Of a DNA stretch of 64,000 bases, positions 49,370 to 57,587 are shown piece after piece (positions within the stretch are counted from its first letter, which is position 1; the number at the start of each line of letters is the position of its first letter). The stretch covers positions 62,001-126,000 of IMG/VR virus record IMGVR_UViG_3300046328_000506; one strand, 5' to 3'. This DNA is from a virus. A model generated the notes under the pieces. That model did no database searches and was not told where the DNA came from. It saw only the letters and a program-made list of their open reading frames with translations. The position numbers and the translations under genes were made by a program.

Positions 49370-49795
49370 ATGGGAAGTGTTTCAAGTAATATAGAATGTG
49401 TAAGATGTGGTTCAGAAGAGGCTTTTGAAGACTACAACTATAAAAGTGGTGAATGTTTCACAAGCTGTCCTGATTGTGGGCGTACTGAAAACCACTATTA
49501 CAAACGTGATGATGAAGGTAAATATCTAAGGGTAGATGAAACAAAGGATTTTACTTATGATAATCTTATTCCTGTAAATGATATTGTAGATAATCCTTAT
49601 GCTGCTTTTAGAATTGACCACGAAAGACATGGAGAATGTGGTCATCTTTTAACAAAAGAAGATTACGAAGATTTTGTTGCTCACGTTATTTCATTTATCA
49701 ATCAACCAAATGATGTAGTATTTGCATCTACAAGTAGATTTGAAGATGGGAAAATTATAAAAGAATGTCTTTACGCAAAGAAAAATGAAGAATAA
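49370..49795 (+). CDS. Zinc-ribbon hypothetical protein
   Basis: Protein of 141 residues. Cys pairs C-V-R-C-G and C-P-D-C-G form a zinc ribbon in the first 40 residues; the rest is acidic. Unknown. Confidence 0.55.
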   Translation: MGSVSSNIECVRCGSEEAFEDYNYKSGECFTSCPDCGRTENHYYKRDDEGKYLRVDETKDFTYDNLIPVNDIVDNPYAAFRIDHERHGECGHLLTKEDYEDFVAHVISFINQPNDVVFASTSRFEDGKIIKECLYAKKNEE

Positions 49796-49827
49796 TTTGG
49801 TAATGTCGTTTTTAATCTTTACTTTTG
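49796..49827 (+). promoter_or_regulatory. Promoter of the histone-like gene
   Basis: TTTG (49796-49799), 20-base spacer, TACTTTTG (49820-49827), 34 bases before the ATG. Confidence 0.7.
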
Positions 49828-49861
49828 TAGTATAATTTATTAACTTAATTTTATAAGACAA

Positions 49862-50041
49862 ATGGAAGATTTAAAAAGAATTTTAAGCGAGATTGAAGTA
49901 GATTACAAAAAATTCATGGAAAAAGGCAATAAGGCTGCAGGTACACGAGTTAGAACTAAGTCTATGGAGTACATTAAAGCAATTAGAGCTTTTCGTTTAA
50001 GTGTATTGGAACAAGCACAAGCTATGACAACTAACGCTTAA
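49862..50041 (+). CDS. Histone H1/Hc1-like DNA-binding peptide
   Basis: A 59-residue ORF with its own promoter and terminator. The centre D-Y-K-K-F-M-E-K-G-N-K-A-A-G-T-R-V-R is the hallmark of the Hc1/histone H1-like family of Bacteroidota and Chlamydiae, with the following helix (M-E-Y-I-K-A-I-R-A-F-R). It should bind and bend or compact DNA. In a phage it may organise viral DNA or act on host chromatin. Length and motif fit well. Confidence 0.75.
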   Translation: MEDLKRILSEIEVDYKKFMEKGNKAAGTRVRTKSMEYIKAIRAFRLSVLEQAQAMTTNA

Positions 50042-50065
50042 TTTCAACAATTTATTTTAATGCAA

Positions 50066-50101
50066 AAATAAACCTATTCATTCGTTTGGATAGGTTTATT
50101 T
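50066..50101 (+). terminator. Terminator of the histone-like gene
   Basis: Perfect 12-bp stem AAATAAACCTAT/ATAGGTTTATTT with a 12-base loop and T-rich tail. Confidence 0.8.
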
Positions 50102-50137
50102 ATTTGTTTAATTTTGTGATAAATAACTAAAAAATAT

Positions 50138-50716
50138 ATGTACAGACAAAAAAGTAATCTACAAGAAATACATGAGTGGTTAAGTGTTGCTAAAACACTT
50201 CCAGAAACTCCACAAATGCCATCACCAGACGTTCAGAAACTCGTTCTAAGCATAGTTCTTGAAGAATTGAGTGAATTAGCCGAAGCTGGTGGGATAGATG
50301 TTTTAGAGCAATTTACAGAGCTTTTAGAAAGAAAGATTTATTCACTACTACTACAAATTAGTTCTGCAAAAAAACAAAAAACAATTATAGGCAGTAGTGA
50401 ATTAAAAGAAGGTTTATCTCATTATTTAGACGCTTTGGTAGACTTAGAGTGGACAGCACACAATGGAACTTGCTTTTCAGGTCTTACAAAAGAATACTCT
50501 GAACATTTTGAAAAAGTAACAAAGGCTAATTGGAGTAAGTTTGATGTAAATGCAAAAGATGCTTTTATTACTAAACAAAATTATTTGGATAAGGGTATAG
50601 ATACTCACTTTGAAGAAAAGGTCTTGAATGATACAACTTATTATGTAACATATAGAAATGATAAAAAGATTATGAAGTCTTATCGTTTCAAAGAACCACA
50701 ATTAACTTTATTTTAA
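50138..50716 (+). CDS. MazG/PRA-PH-like nucleotide pyrophosphohydrolase
   Basis: Protein of 192 residues. The first helix pair has the metal-binding E42-E43-L-S-E46-L-A-E-A motif and a later S-H-Y-L-D-A-L-V-D-L-E-W helix supplies the D-x-x-x-D partner, the all-alpha NTP pyrophosphatase signature. Phage MazG-type enzymes lower (p)ppGpp or hydrolyse non-canonical dNTPs. The C-terminal 60 residues are extra. Confidence 0.7.
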   Translation: MYRQKSNLQEIHEWLSVAKTLPETPQMPSPDVQKLVLSIVLEELSELAEAGGIDVLEQFTELLERKIYSLLLQISSAKKQKTIIGSSELKEGLSHYLDALVDLEWTAHNGTCFSGLTKEYSEHFEKVTKANWSKFDVNAKDAFITKQNYLDKGIDTHFEEKVLNDTTYYVTYRNDKKIMKSYRFKEPQLTLF

Positions 50717-50719
50717 CTA

Positions 50720-50992
50720 ATGATACAAGAACACGAAACAAGAATACCTAATTTTTCATTGTACGAAGGACACGATAAAAAATGGTTGTTTGATAATAAC
50801 TATGATGTTGTGTGGTATGCAAAGAGTATAGACCTTTCAAAACCTATAAGTGAAGGAGTTGTATATAGCTTTCACGATGAAGAATATTTTACTTTTTGTG
50901 CTCCTGCTAACTTAGATTTAGAAGAAACTATGGTGTATGAGACAAAAGATTACATATTCGAAGAATTTATTATTGACCTTAATTTGTATTAA
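50720..50992 (+). CDS. Hypothetical protein
   Basis: Protein of 90 residues, acidic with several aromatic residues; three bases after the MazG-like gene. Unknown. Confidence 0.45.
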   Translation: MIQEHETRIPNFSLYEGHDKKWLFDNNYDVVWYAKSIDLSKPISEGVVYSFHDEEYFTFCAPANLDLEETMVYETKDYIFEEFIIDLNLY

Positions 50993-50993
50993 T

Positions 50994-51239
50994 ATGATGT
51001 ATTTAAAATCAATACATGATGAAACTTATTACTATTTTAGTGCAGAAGAAGTAATGGTAAAAATGTTTACAAGTAATGCTGTAGAAAGAGGTTGGACAAC
51101 TAATCAAAATCCTTATTATTTGGGAAGCACATCTAAATATGCTGTACAAATGGAACAAACACAAGAGATTACAAAAGAAGCATATATGATTGCATATAAT
51201 AAGTTTGTAAATGGATTTTTAACTTTTAAATACGTTTAG
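50994..51239 (+). CDS. Hypothetical protein
   Basis: Start at 50994, one base after the previous stop. 81 residues with a Tyr-rich start and a helical end. Unknown. Confidence 0.45.
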   Translation: MMYLKSIHDETYYYFSAEEVMVKMFTSNAVERGWTTNQNPYYLGSTSKYAVQMEQTQEITKEAYMIAYNKFVNGFLTFKYV

Positions 51240-51258
51240 TTTACTAAACACTTTTAAT

Positions 51259-51495
51259 ATGCAAGAAACTACATATAAAGTATTAATGTATAATGGTGGT
51301 TATGTGGATTTTGAAAAAATATCATCAGGAATTTACACAAAACAAACTCCTTCGTTATATGACGCAGAAACTACAATAGAAAATCTAATTGTTAGAATAA
51401 AAGATATTCAGATAAGTGATGATTGGACAGCAAATATTGTTGAAAATTTAAGACAATGTGAATTAGTTGAAGTTAAATTAACTTTTGTAAAATAA
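51259..51495 (+). CDS. Hypothetical protein
   Basis: Protein of 78 residues, alpha/beta. Unknown. Confidence 0.45.
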   Translation: MQETTYKVLMYNGGYVDFEKISSGIYTKQTPSLYDAETTIENLIVRIKDIQISDDWTANIVENLRQCELVEVKLTFVK

Positions 51496-51496
51496 T

Positions 51497-51718
51497 ATGA
51501 CAAAACGAGAAGTTGTATTAAATCAAATTCATTTACAAGAAAAACTTCAACAAGCAGGATTTAATATTGTAGAATGTGGTAATTGTGGTACAGTATTAAT
51601 TCACAAAACTGGTGATGAAACTACACATTGTTTTTGTGGGGAAGAAATGGATTTATGTGATTGTTCAGACTTGTATTATTCAGGAATGGAAAATAATAAA
51701 GAATTTGAAGAAAAATAA
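51497..51718 (+). CDS. Small Cys-rich zinc protein
   Basis: Protein of 73 residues: helix, then C-G-N-C-G and H-C-F-C-G plus C-D-C. Enough ligands for one or two zinc ions. Unknown partner. Confidence 0.55.
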   Translation: MTKREVVLNQIHLQEKLQQAGFNIVECGNCGTVLIHKTGDETTHCFCGEEMDLCDCSDLYYSGMENNKEFEEK

Positions 51719-51719
51719 T

Positions 51720-51926
51720 ATGAAAGACGTAATAGTTAAGTTTGTTCCCAATCTTGAAGTTGGTGAGCTACATGCTCTTATACTTATTGAGCAGGACGAT
51801 TGTAGTAAAGTAGTATTACTATGTCAAGATAGAATTTGTGTAGCAATAAAAGATGGTGAAGTGTACAGACCATATCCTAATACGCACGCATTAGATTTAT
51901 TTGATTATATAAATGGTACAATGTAA
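51720..51926 (+). CDS. Hypothetical protein
   Basis: Start at 51720. 68 residues, beta-rich with C-x8-C. Unknown. Confidence 0.45.
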   Translation: MKDVIVKFVPNLEVGELHALILIEQDDCSKVVLLCQDRICVAIKDGEVYRPYPNTHALDLFDYINGTM

Positions 51927-51976
51927 ACAAAACATACCAAGAATTACGTGATAATAATAAATTGTAAAAAAATAAC

Positions 51977-52222
51977 ATGAAAACATTTAATGAAGTACAA
52001 GAGATTTTTAATAGCTTATCTGTATATGAATTAATTGAATATCATACAGAATTAGTTGAATATAGTTTATATCCATCAGAGCAAGATATGCCGTTAGTTT
52101 ATAAAGTTGTTAGATTAGTGTATGGTGAAGTTGATATGATTCATTTACAAGTTAATGCTTTACATTGGCATTTTGCTTCTGCTTGTGTTAAAACTTTGAA
52201 AAAATTACCTAAATTAGTTTAA
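51977..52222 (+). CDS. Hypothetical helical protein
   Basis: Protein of 81 residues, helical, His/Glu-rich in the middle. Unknown. Confidence 0.45.
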   Translation: MKTFNEVQEIFNSLSVYELIEYHTELVEYSLYPSEQDMPLVYKVVRLVYGEVDMIHLQVNALHWHFASACVKTLKKLPKLV

Positions 52223-52228
52223 AATAAT

Positions 52229-52489
52229 ATGAAAGACAGAAAAGAAATTATAGACCATTTATTTCAGTCAGCTTGTGGTTATGGTATGGCTGAGGGAAAT
52301 GGAATACAATCTAAGTTTGATGTAGATGGTGATTATATGCCAAATAAATCAGGTGGTACTGTGGAAGGTGGTAAAAAAGCATTTGCTAAATGTATAAATG
52401 CTATACCAGAAAAATACTTTGAAGATTTTTTATACACTTTGTATAGAATTGCTGATAAAAGTGGTTCTGATGGATTTTCAATAGATTAA
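52229..52489 (+). CDS. Hypothetical protein
   Basis: Protein of 86 residues with a Gly/Lys-rich centre (G-G-T-V-E-G-G-K-K-A-F) and helical end. Unknown. Confidence 0.45.
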   Translation: MKDRKEIIDHLFQSACGYGMAEGNGIQSKFDVDGDYMPNKSGGTVEGGKKAFAKCINAIPEKYFEDFLYTLYRIADKSGSDGFSID

Positions 52490-52511
52490 TTTAAAAATAA
52501 TTTGTTTGAGA

Positions 52512-52543
52512 TTTGGATAATATAAATATTTGTTGTACCTTTG
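52512..52543 (+). promoter_or_regulatory. Promoter of the 52.5 kb RNA
   Basis: TTTG (52512-52515), 20-base spacer, TACCTTTG (52536-52543). The predicted transcript start, about 7 bases on, falls at the first base of the outer helix of the RNA that follows. Confidence 0.75.
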
Positions 52544-52550
52544 CATCAAT

Positions 52551-52715
52551 GACGAGAACAACACCAAATATACGTATTATTACAAAGAAATTTGTGGGAT
52601 TTATTACAGAAGAAGTCTGTTAATAGGTTTCATTTTTTTGTTAAACTATTCCCTCTGGGTGCGTATATTTGTAGAAGTTCTCGTCAAACTTACTAATGAA
52701 TATTTCCCAGAGGGA
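52551..52715 (+). ncRNA. Pseudoknotted small RNA
   Basis: Outer helix GACGAGAAC (52551-52559) with GTTCTCGTC (52677-52685); inner helix AAATATACG (52566-52574) with CGTATATTT (52662-52670); inside it ACAAA-GAAA-TTTGT and CAGA/TCTG hairpins. TCCCTCTGGG (52650-52659), within the inner loop, pairs perfectly with CCCAGAGGGA (52706-52715) outside, making a 10-bp pseudoknot. A T-run follows. All helices are perfect. No family recognised. Confidence 0.75.
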
Positions 52716-52721
52716 TTTTTG

Positions 52722-53075
52722 TTTACTTGCCCTATAACTAAGTTTGCCTCAAACAATGTATGAGGACTATTAATGAACATCAGATGACACCTAATCAATA
52801 TGGAAGTCGTTACAACAGTCGTACTATTACGGCTTTGGATAAGGTAATGTTCACCCTTATCAAAATTCCCAGATTGACCGCATTATAACCTTTTAGGGCT
52901 TAGTTTTGACAAATAATGTGCTGGTTCTTATACTCAAACTTCCGATGTACGCAGTTAAACTAAGTGGGGAGTTGAGTGATATGACGAAACGTATTTTTAC
53001 TTAATTCACCCCTACACTATTGTTCAATTTAAAGCAATTTTTATTTTATTGGGGCGTAGGGGATATTAGTTCCAT
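52722..53075 (+). ncRNA. Second structured RNA segment
   Basis: Helices include GCCCTA/TAGGGC (52729-52734 with 52894-52899), CCTCA/TGAGG (52747-52765), AAGTCGT/ACGGCTT, GATAAGG/CCTTATC (52838-52861), CTTAGTTT/AAACTAAG (52899-52906 with 52957-52964), and CCCCTAC/GTAGGGG (53009-53015 with 53058-53064). It contains ATTGACCGCATT, also found at 32487 near the end of the giant RNA region. No ORF is credible here. Confidence 0.55.
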
Positions 53076-53130
53076 TCTGAAATGTATGTGTATTATTTAC
53101 ACTAAGCTAAAATTTTAATTAAATAAAACT

Positions 53131-53619
53131 ATGGAAGATTTATACAATTTTATACACAATATAATATTTAAAGCAGTAAACAATATTCCTATGAATGGTA
53201 AATACAAACCATATAAGGAATTAGATTTTGAATTGGCTTATACATTAAAACCTTTATTGAAATTTTTTACACAAGAACAATTGCAAGATTATTGTAAATG
53301 GAGTAAAACTCAAAAAACTTGTTGGGTAAGAAAATCCTTCTATAAAACAATGGAGTATAGAGGATATACTGTACAATGGTGTATATTTGAACCTAAGTAT
53401 AATAAACATGGTATGAGTGCTTTAATTTATACCAAATATGTGTGTTATCATACTAACAATAAGTATAAAGAAGTGGTAATGGGTAAGACTATTAAATCTG
53501 AATTTGTTATGCCAGCTAATTATACAATTCACGAATTTATAAATGGGCATTTATCAAATAAAGAATTTAAAAAAGAATTAGATAAAATAATCAAACGAGA
53601 AAATGAACATACAATTTGA
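53131..53619 (+). CDS. Basic hypothetical protein
   Basis: Protein of 162 residues, Lys- and Tyr-rich with several Cys/Trp in the middle; overlaps the next gene by 17 bases. May bind nucleic acid. Unknown. Confidence 0.5.
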   Translation: MEDLYNFIHNIIFKAVNNIPMNGKYKPYKELDFELAYTLKPLLKFFTQEQLQDYCKWSKTQKTCWVRKSFYKTMEYRGYTVQWCIFEPKYNKHGMSALIYTKYVCYHTNNKYKEVVMGKTIKSEFVMPANYTIHEFINGHLSNKEFKKELDKIIKRENEHTI

Positions 53620-53956
53620 AACAGGACAAGGGAAGTTTACTTTGATAAAAATAGCTGAAACTTGGAATAAAAAAGATAGATTAGCTGTATCAATGGGAAT
53701 TGAGCAGGAACTGTTATCTGTAAATCAATTTTATCATCCTATACAAATAGTTGAGTTAGGATTTGTAAACGAATTAACAGAAGAACAATGGAGTGTTGTT
53801 GTAGGTAAGGTTAATTGGTCAGATAAAGCTAAATATTTGTGTTATGATGATTCAGATACTGTATTGTTTAAATCAGCAATTAAATCTGGTAAATCATTAA
53901 TGGAAAGTTTAGGAGTAGATATTACAGATAATTATTTTTTGGTAAAGCATTTATAA
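53603..53956 (+). CDS. Hypothetical protein
   Basis: Protein of 117 residues, alpha/beta. Unknown. Confidence 0.45.
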   Translation: MNIQFETGQGKFTLIKIAETWNKKDRLAVSMGIEQELLSVNQFYHPIQIVELGFVNELTEEQWSVVVGKVNWSDKAKYLCYDDSDTVLFKSAIKSGKSLMESLGVDITDNYFLVKHL

Positions 53957-53960
53957 GATT

Positions 53961-54236
53961 ATGAAATATTTACATGAGAAAATACCAATATTAATAAGAT
54001 ATTTAGAAAGAGGTCTGTGGAGTGTTGAAATTGCAGATAATTACAAAGAGTATATACCAGCTTATCAGCAAGATATTAATTTTGAAGATGTACTATTTCA
54101 TTTTCACATTCCTATTTGGAATGGCTTTGATGAAAGAAGTGTAACAAATTACTTCAGTAATAAAAAAATAGCTATAAGTGTAGCTAAATACGTTAATGAA
54201 ACATATTTGAACAATAAAGGTGAAATAATACAATGA
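53961..54236 (+). CDS. Hypothetical protein
   Basis: Protein of 91 residues, ATGA-coupled to the next gene. Unknown. Confidence 0.45.
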   Translation: MKYLHEKIPILIRYLERGLWSVEIADNYKEYIPAYQQDINFEDVLFHFHIPIWNGFDERSVTNYFSNKKIAISVAKYVNETYLNNKGEIIQ

Positions 54237-54502
54237 AATATTATCTATACAACGAACACAGTAAATTAGTACAGACTTTTAATAAATTTGATACAAATAC
54301 CATAAGAGAAGCTATTATAGAGCAATTGAAAGTACATAAATTGATTACTTATGAGAAAGACAATGAGAACACAGATGAAGTAGGTAATACAGTATTAGAT
54401 TTATATCAGATTAATCCTGCCAACGGAGAGCCCTCAAAGATTTTTGAGAAATACGGAAAAATGTTTTATTTTTCATTAGTAAGTGATGATGACGAACAGT
54501 AG
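54233..54502 (+). CDS. Hypothetical protein
   Basis: Protein of 89 residues, acidic C-terminus (S-D-D-D-E-Q). Unknown. Confidence 0.45.
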   Translation: MKYYLYNEHSKLVQTFNKFDTNTIREAIIEQLKVHKLITYEKDNENTDEVGNTVLDLYQINPANGEPSKIFEKYGKMFYFSLVSDDDEQ

Positions 54503-54617
54503 AAAAAAGATATTCAAAAGATTACGTAATGCAGGGTATAACCTAAGACTGTATATAGAAATGTTAAGATTAAGGATTACAGATAAACAATATAATTATG
54601 AGGAACATGGAGATTAG
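54486..54617 (+). CDS. Small basic protein
   Basis: A 43-residue ORF, Arg/Lys-rich first half (R-K-K-I-F-K-R-L-R), overlapping the previous gene by 17 bases. Possible nucleic-acid binder. Confidence 0.45.
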   Translation: MMTNSRKKIFKRLRNAGYNLRLYIEMLRLRITDKQYNYEEHGD

Positions 54618-54629
54618 TTTAATAGAACA

Positions 54630-54794
54630 ATGAAAGCAGAAAGACCTATTTACAATGAGCAAACTAATCAATGGGAAATATGGGATTTTGTGTATGAAGA
54701 AAATAACGAAAAGTATTATGAGCTTCATACATTTTGGTCATACAAAGAAGCTATTGATTACTGGAAAATATTAAACCCAAAAAATAATAAATAA
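54630..54794 (+). CDS. Small Trp-rich protein
   Basis: A 54-residue ORF with four Trp and many Glu (E-I-W-D-F-V-Y-E-E). It is followed directly by a terminator. Unknown. Confidence 0.5.
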   Translation: MKAERPIYNEQTNQWEIWDFVYEENNEKYYELHTFWSYKEAIDYWKILNPKNNK

Positions 54795-54829
54795 AAACCT
54801 TGTCATTTACTTGATTAGGTTTCTTTTTT
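54795..54829 (+). terminator. Intrinsic terminator
   Basis: AAACC-T..TCA pairs with TGA..A-GGTTT, followed by seven T. The loop overlaps the -33 box of the next promoter. Confidence 0.6.
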
Positions 54830-54841
54830 TAAGTATATTTG
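54810..54841 (+). promoter_or_regulatory. Promoter of the replication operon
   Basis: CTTG (one change from TTTG) at 54810-54813, 20-base spacer, TATATTTG at 54834-54841. It heads a long run of closely spaced genes that includes helicase and polymerase. Confidence 0.55.
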
Positions 54842-54861
54842 TAAAATAAACATTTAATCTT

Positions 54862-55239
54862 ATGGAATTTAGTGAGAAATTAAAAGTAAAGATATTACAA
54901 GTTTTGATTAGTCAAGATATTTCTTATAAAGCAAATGTCGGGGAAGTAATAACTATGGATTTACTATCATATTTAGATAGATTAGAATATACCTTGCAAG
55001 AACTTGTAGATATACAGAATGAATTAGATTATAAATTATCTGATAATCAGTTGTTGTTTGTATTTATAGCATTAGAAAATAACCTTGAATTATCTTATGA
55101 TTATTCGGGTAGAGGAATGTATGGTGAGCAATGTCCAAGTGTAGTTGGTAATGATACAGATACTAAGTATTTTAGTGGTGTATCTATTAGAACAGATAGT
55201 GCTGGTAAATACGATACTGTAATTTATGCACAAAACTAA
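54862..55239 (+). CDS. Hypothetical protein with YSGRGMYG motif
   Basis: Protein of 125 residues. The Y-S-G-R-G-M-Y-G-E-Q-C-P phrase is one I associate with conserved phage proteins of unknown function. First gene of the operon; overlaps the next by one base. Confidence 0.5.
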   Translation: MEFSEKLKVKILQVLISQDISYKANVGEVITMDLLSYLDRLEYTLQELVDIQNELDYKLSDNQLLFVFIALENNLELSYDYSGRGMYGEQCPSVVGNDTDTKYFSGVSIRTDSAGKYDTVIYAQN

Positions 55240-55451
55240 TGGGAATGTTAGAATTTGCTAACCCTATCCCAGTTGTGATAAAAGAAACTAAACAATTGGG
55301 ATATGCTTTGTATGTAACAAGTTCGGGCACTCTGGAAAATGATGTGTTCTGTGTAGTTTTATGTGATGGCGGAACAATACTTCATGTTTTAACTAATCAA
55401 ATTGTAATTCATTCAAATAAAACATTTAACATTACAAAACAAGAATTATGA
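55239..55451 (+). CDS. Hypothetical protein
   Basis: Protein of 70 residues, beta-rich with two Val/Ile strands and a C-D-G-G-T turn. Unknown. Confidence 0.45.
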   Translation: MGMLEFANPIPVVIKETKQLGYALYVTSSGTLENDVFCVVLCDGGTILHVLTNQIVIHSNKTFNITKQEL

Positions 55452-56131
55452 CTACTATATTAAGTAATAGCAAAGAAGTTAAGTCTAAGTGTTTAGATTA
55501 TATTGGTGTAGAGTGGTTAAATGTAAAAGAAAGCTGGGTAAGCGAAGTGCAAGAATCTGTAATTAATGAGTTTGATGTATCAAAGTATCACAGTAAAGAA
55601 GATTTTATATTAGATTATGGTATATTAGGATTTAATTGCAGGTCTATAACTGTTTTTGATGATTTGAAACATGGTGTTTGTGGTAGAATAGCTAATACAT
55701 TTCCTTTATTTGTAAATATGACTTATAGTGTAGATATACATTCATTCTTACATTTTTATATCAAAGCTATTAAAAATGAAGATTTGTTATATACACTCTT
55801 GAATATTTACAAATCACCAACAAGTAATAGCTTTACAGTTTATACAAGATTACAAACTGTAAAAGATAAGGTTCGTAATTTACATCCTCACCAAGACATC
55901 TATTGTATTGATTGCAATAATAACAAAACAATGCAACTATTGATAAATTTGTTAAACTTTTTGATTAGTTTTGATACTTCTGATTATTATAAAGATAAAA
56001 CTATAATTGAAAACGATTATAGTAGAGTGAATGTTATATTTTTGTCAAATGTAAATAGTCAAGAACATTTGTTATTACAAGAAATTAATAAACTATTCGT
56101 AAATACAACATTTATTATTAATGAAATATAG
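55448..56131 (+). CDS. Hypothetical protein
   Basis: Protein of 227 residues, alpha/beta, with a H-P-H-Q-D segment and C-I-D-C pair. Not recognised. Both ends overlap neighbouring genes. Confidence 0.5.
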   Translation: MTTILSNSKEVKSKCLDYIGVEWLNVKESWVSEVQESVINEFDVSKYHSKEDFILDYGILGFNCRSITVFDDLKHGVCGRIANTFPLFVNMTYSVDIHSFLHFYIKAIKNEDLLYTLLNIYKSPTSNSFTVYTRLQTVKDKVRNLHPHQDIYCIDCNNNKTMQLLINLLNFLISFDTSDYYKDKTIIENDYSRVNVIFLSNVNSQEHLLLQEINKLFVNTTFIINEI

Positions 56132-56330
56132 TGATGAGTTATTTTTAAATTATCAAGATGTACAGCAATTATTATGGAAAGAAACTTTTGATGATTATAT
56201 TGAATTATATCTTGATTTACAATTAGTTGGTGAAGTAGAAGTTTGGACAGATACAGGTAATGGAAGCAAAGAGTATATCATTATCAATTCTGAAATAGTC
56301 TATTTAGATAGCATAAAAGAAGTTTATTAA
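56121..56330 (+). CDS. Hypothetical protein
   Basis: Protein of 69 residues, acidic. Unknown. Confidence 0.45.
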   Translation: MKYSDELFLNYQDVQQLLWKETFDDYIELYLDLQLVGEVEVWTDTGNGSKEYIIINSEIVYLDSIKEVY

Positions 56331-56346
56331 CTAAACACATGTTACA

Positions 56347-56637
56347 ATGAAAAAATATAAGTTATTGGTAGACTCTCCATTATTAGGTGTAAGTGCTGGA
56401 GCTATATTTATAAAATCATCTGATAAAAGTGATTTTTATGGTTTTACACGTAAAGATGGTTATAGTGATTTTACAACAGTAGATTTTGTAGAAAATACCC
56501 CCAATATATTTGAAGAAATTAAACTTACAAATTCTTTTACAGAAGAAGATATGATTAATTTTGCAGAATGGCTTATAGGAGATAAACTTTACAAAGAACA
56601 ATTAGAGTATTGGGTAAACAAACATAAACATGACTAA
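56347..56637 (+). CDS. Hypothetical protein
   Basis: Protein of 96 residues: beta-rich start (L-L-V-D-S-P-L-L-G-V-S-A-G-A-I-F) and helical end. A similar opening is common in small phage proteins of unknown role. Confidence 0.45.
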   Translation: MKKYKLLVDSPLLGVSAGAIFIKSSDKSDFYGFTRKDGYSDFTTVDFVENTPNIFEEIKLTNSFTEEDMINFAEWLIGDKLYKEQLEYWVNKHKHD

Positions 56638-56926
56638 GAAAATAGAATTACAAATAATTGAAGATTTTACTTATCCTTTGTATTATGAAGATGAGTTTAT
56701 TCAAGATATTAACTATAATACTTTCTTACAGTTAAGAGTTGATATTAGAAAATTGAATGATAGATTAGATCAAAAACCTTCTGGTTATTATCTTTTAATT
56801 AAAGAAAGGAAAGTTCATATTTTGAAGAATGGAAGGGTTAGTTGTATAGATGAATTAGGTTTCTTTTCTGAAGTACCTAAAAACAATTTTGAATTTCAAG
56901 TAAATTGTATGTTTGAATTATTTTAA
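56630..56926 (+). CDS. Hypothetical protein
   Basis: Protein of 98 residues, alpha/beta, overlapping the previous gene by 8 bases. Unknown. Confidence 0.45.
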   Translation: MTKKIELQIIEDFTYPLYYEDEFIQDINYNTFLQLRVDIRKLNDRLDQKPSGYYLLIKERKVHILKNGRVSCIDELGFFSEVPKNNFEFQVNCMFELF

Positions 56927-56931
56927 AAACT

Positions 56932-57345
56932 ATGAACAAATTATATAAATACTTACCATTTGGTATTCAAGGAATGTTAAATGAAGTTAATAAAGCAGAG
57001 TTGATTGGTATAAACTATTATCAAGAAAAATTAATACTTAAAAGTGGTTGGTCTTTTGAAGAAGTAGAGTATGATGAGTTTAAACCTATTCTAAGACCAT
57101 TTGAAGATTTAATAAAAGAGCTACCCTTAACAAAAGCTGCTGCTGAAATGATTGGATTGAAAGAAAGTGAGTTAGTTATACCTATTGATTTACTTAGCCA
57201 AGAAAGTAATTTTAATTGGCAACATAAATCAAATTCAGAAAATGAGTTTTTAGTTTTTACAAACGAAAAAGATTTAGATTTTCTTAGAGCTATGAAATTT
57301 GCGATTGACTTTAAAGAATGTGACTATATTAAACTAACTGATTAA
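56932..57345 (+). CDS. Hypothetical protein
   Basis: Protein of 137 residues, opens L-P-F-G-I-Q-G-M-L-N-E. The neighbour at 57577 opens with a related L-P-F-E-I-T-K-M-L-P-K, and both have an N-x-(Y/S)-x-(K/Q)-K phrase soon after, suggesting local duplication. Unknown. Confidence 0.45.
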   Translation: MNKLYKYLPFGIQGMLNEVNKAELIGINYYQEKLILKSGWSFEEVEYDEFKPILRPFEDLIKELPLTKAAAEMIGLKESELVIPIDLLSQESNFNWQHKSNSENEFLVFTNEKDLDFLRAMKFAIDFKECDYIKLTD

Positions 57346-57350
57346 ACATT

Positions 57351-57587
57351 ATGTATATAGGATTTATAAGTTATTCATTTGGAGACCATTATTCTTGGGT
57401 ATGTAAAGATTGGAAAGAAATGGTTGCATTTTGTTTAGATATGGAAGTAGAAATTGATAGAACAGAACCTTCTTATTTAGACGATAGAAATTATTATCAA
57501 GAAAATAATGATGGTACTTGGATTAGTATAGGTTTAGCAAGTGAATATAGTTTGAACCAAATAAAACAGTTTAAAGATGAATCATAA
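57351..57587 (+). CDS. Hypothetical protein
   Basis: Protein of 78 residues, Trp/Tyr-rich and acidic. Overlaps the next gene by 11 bases. Unknown. Confidence 0.45.
   Translation: MYIGFISYSFGDHYSWVCKDWKEMVAFCLDMEVEIDRTEPSYLDDRNYYQENNDGTWISIGLASEYSLNQIKQFKDES

Noticed and set aside
52530-52763. 77-codon plus-strand ORF over the small RNA
   Set aside because: Covers the promoter and the perfect helices; aromatic-rich chance frame explained by the RNA structure.
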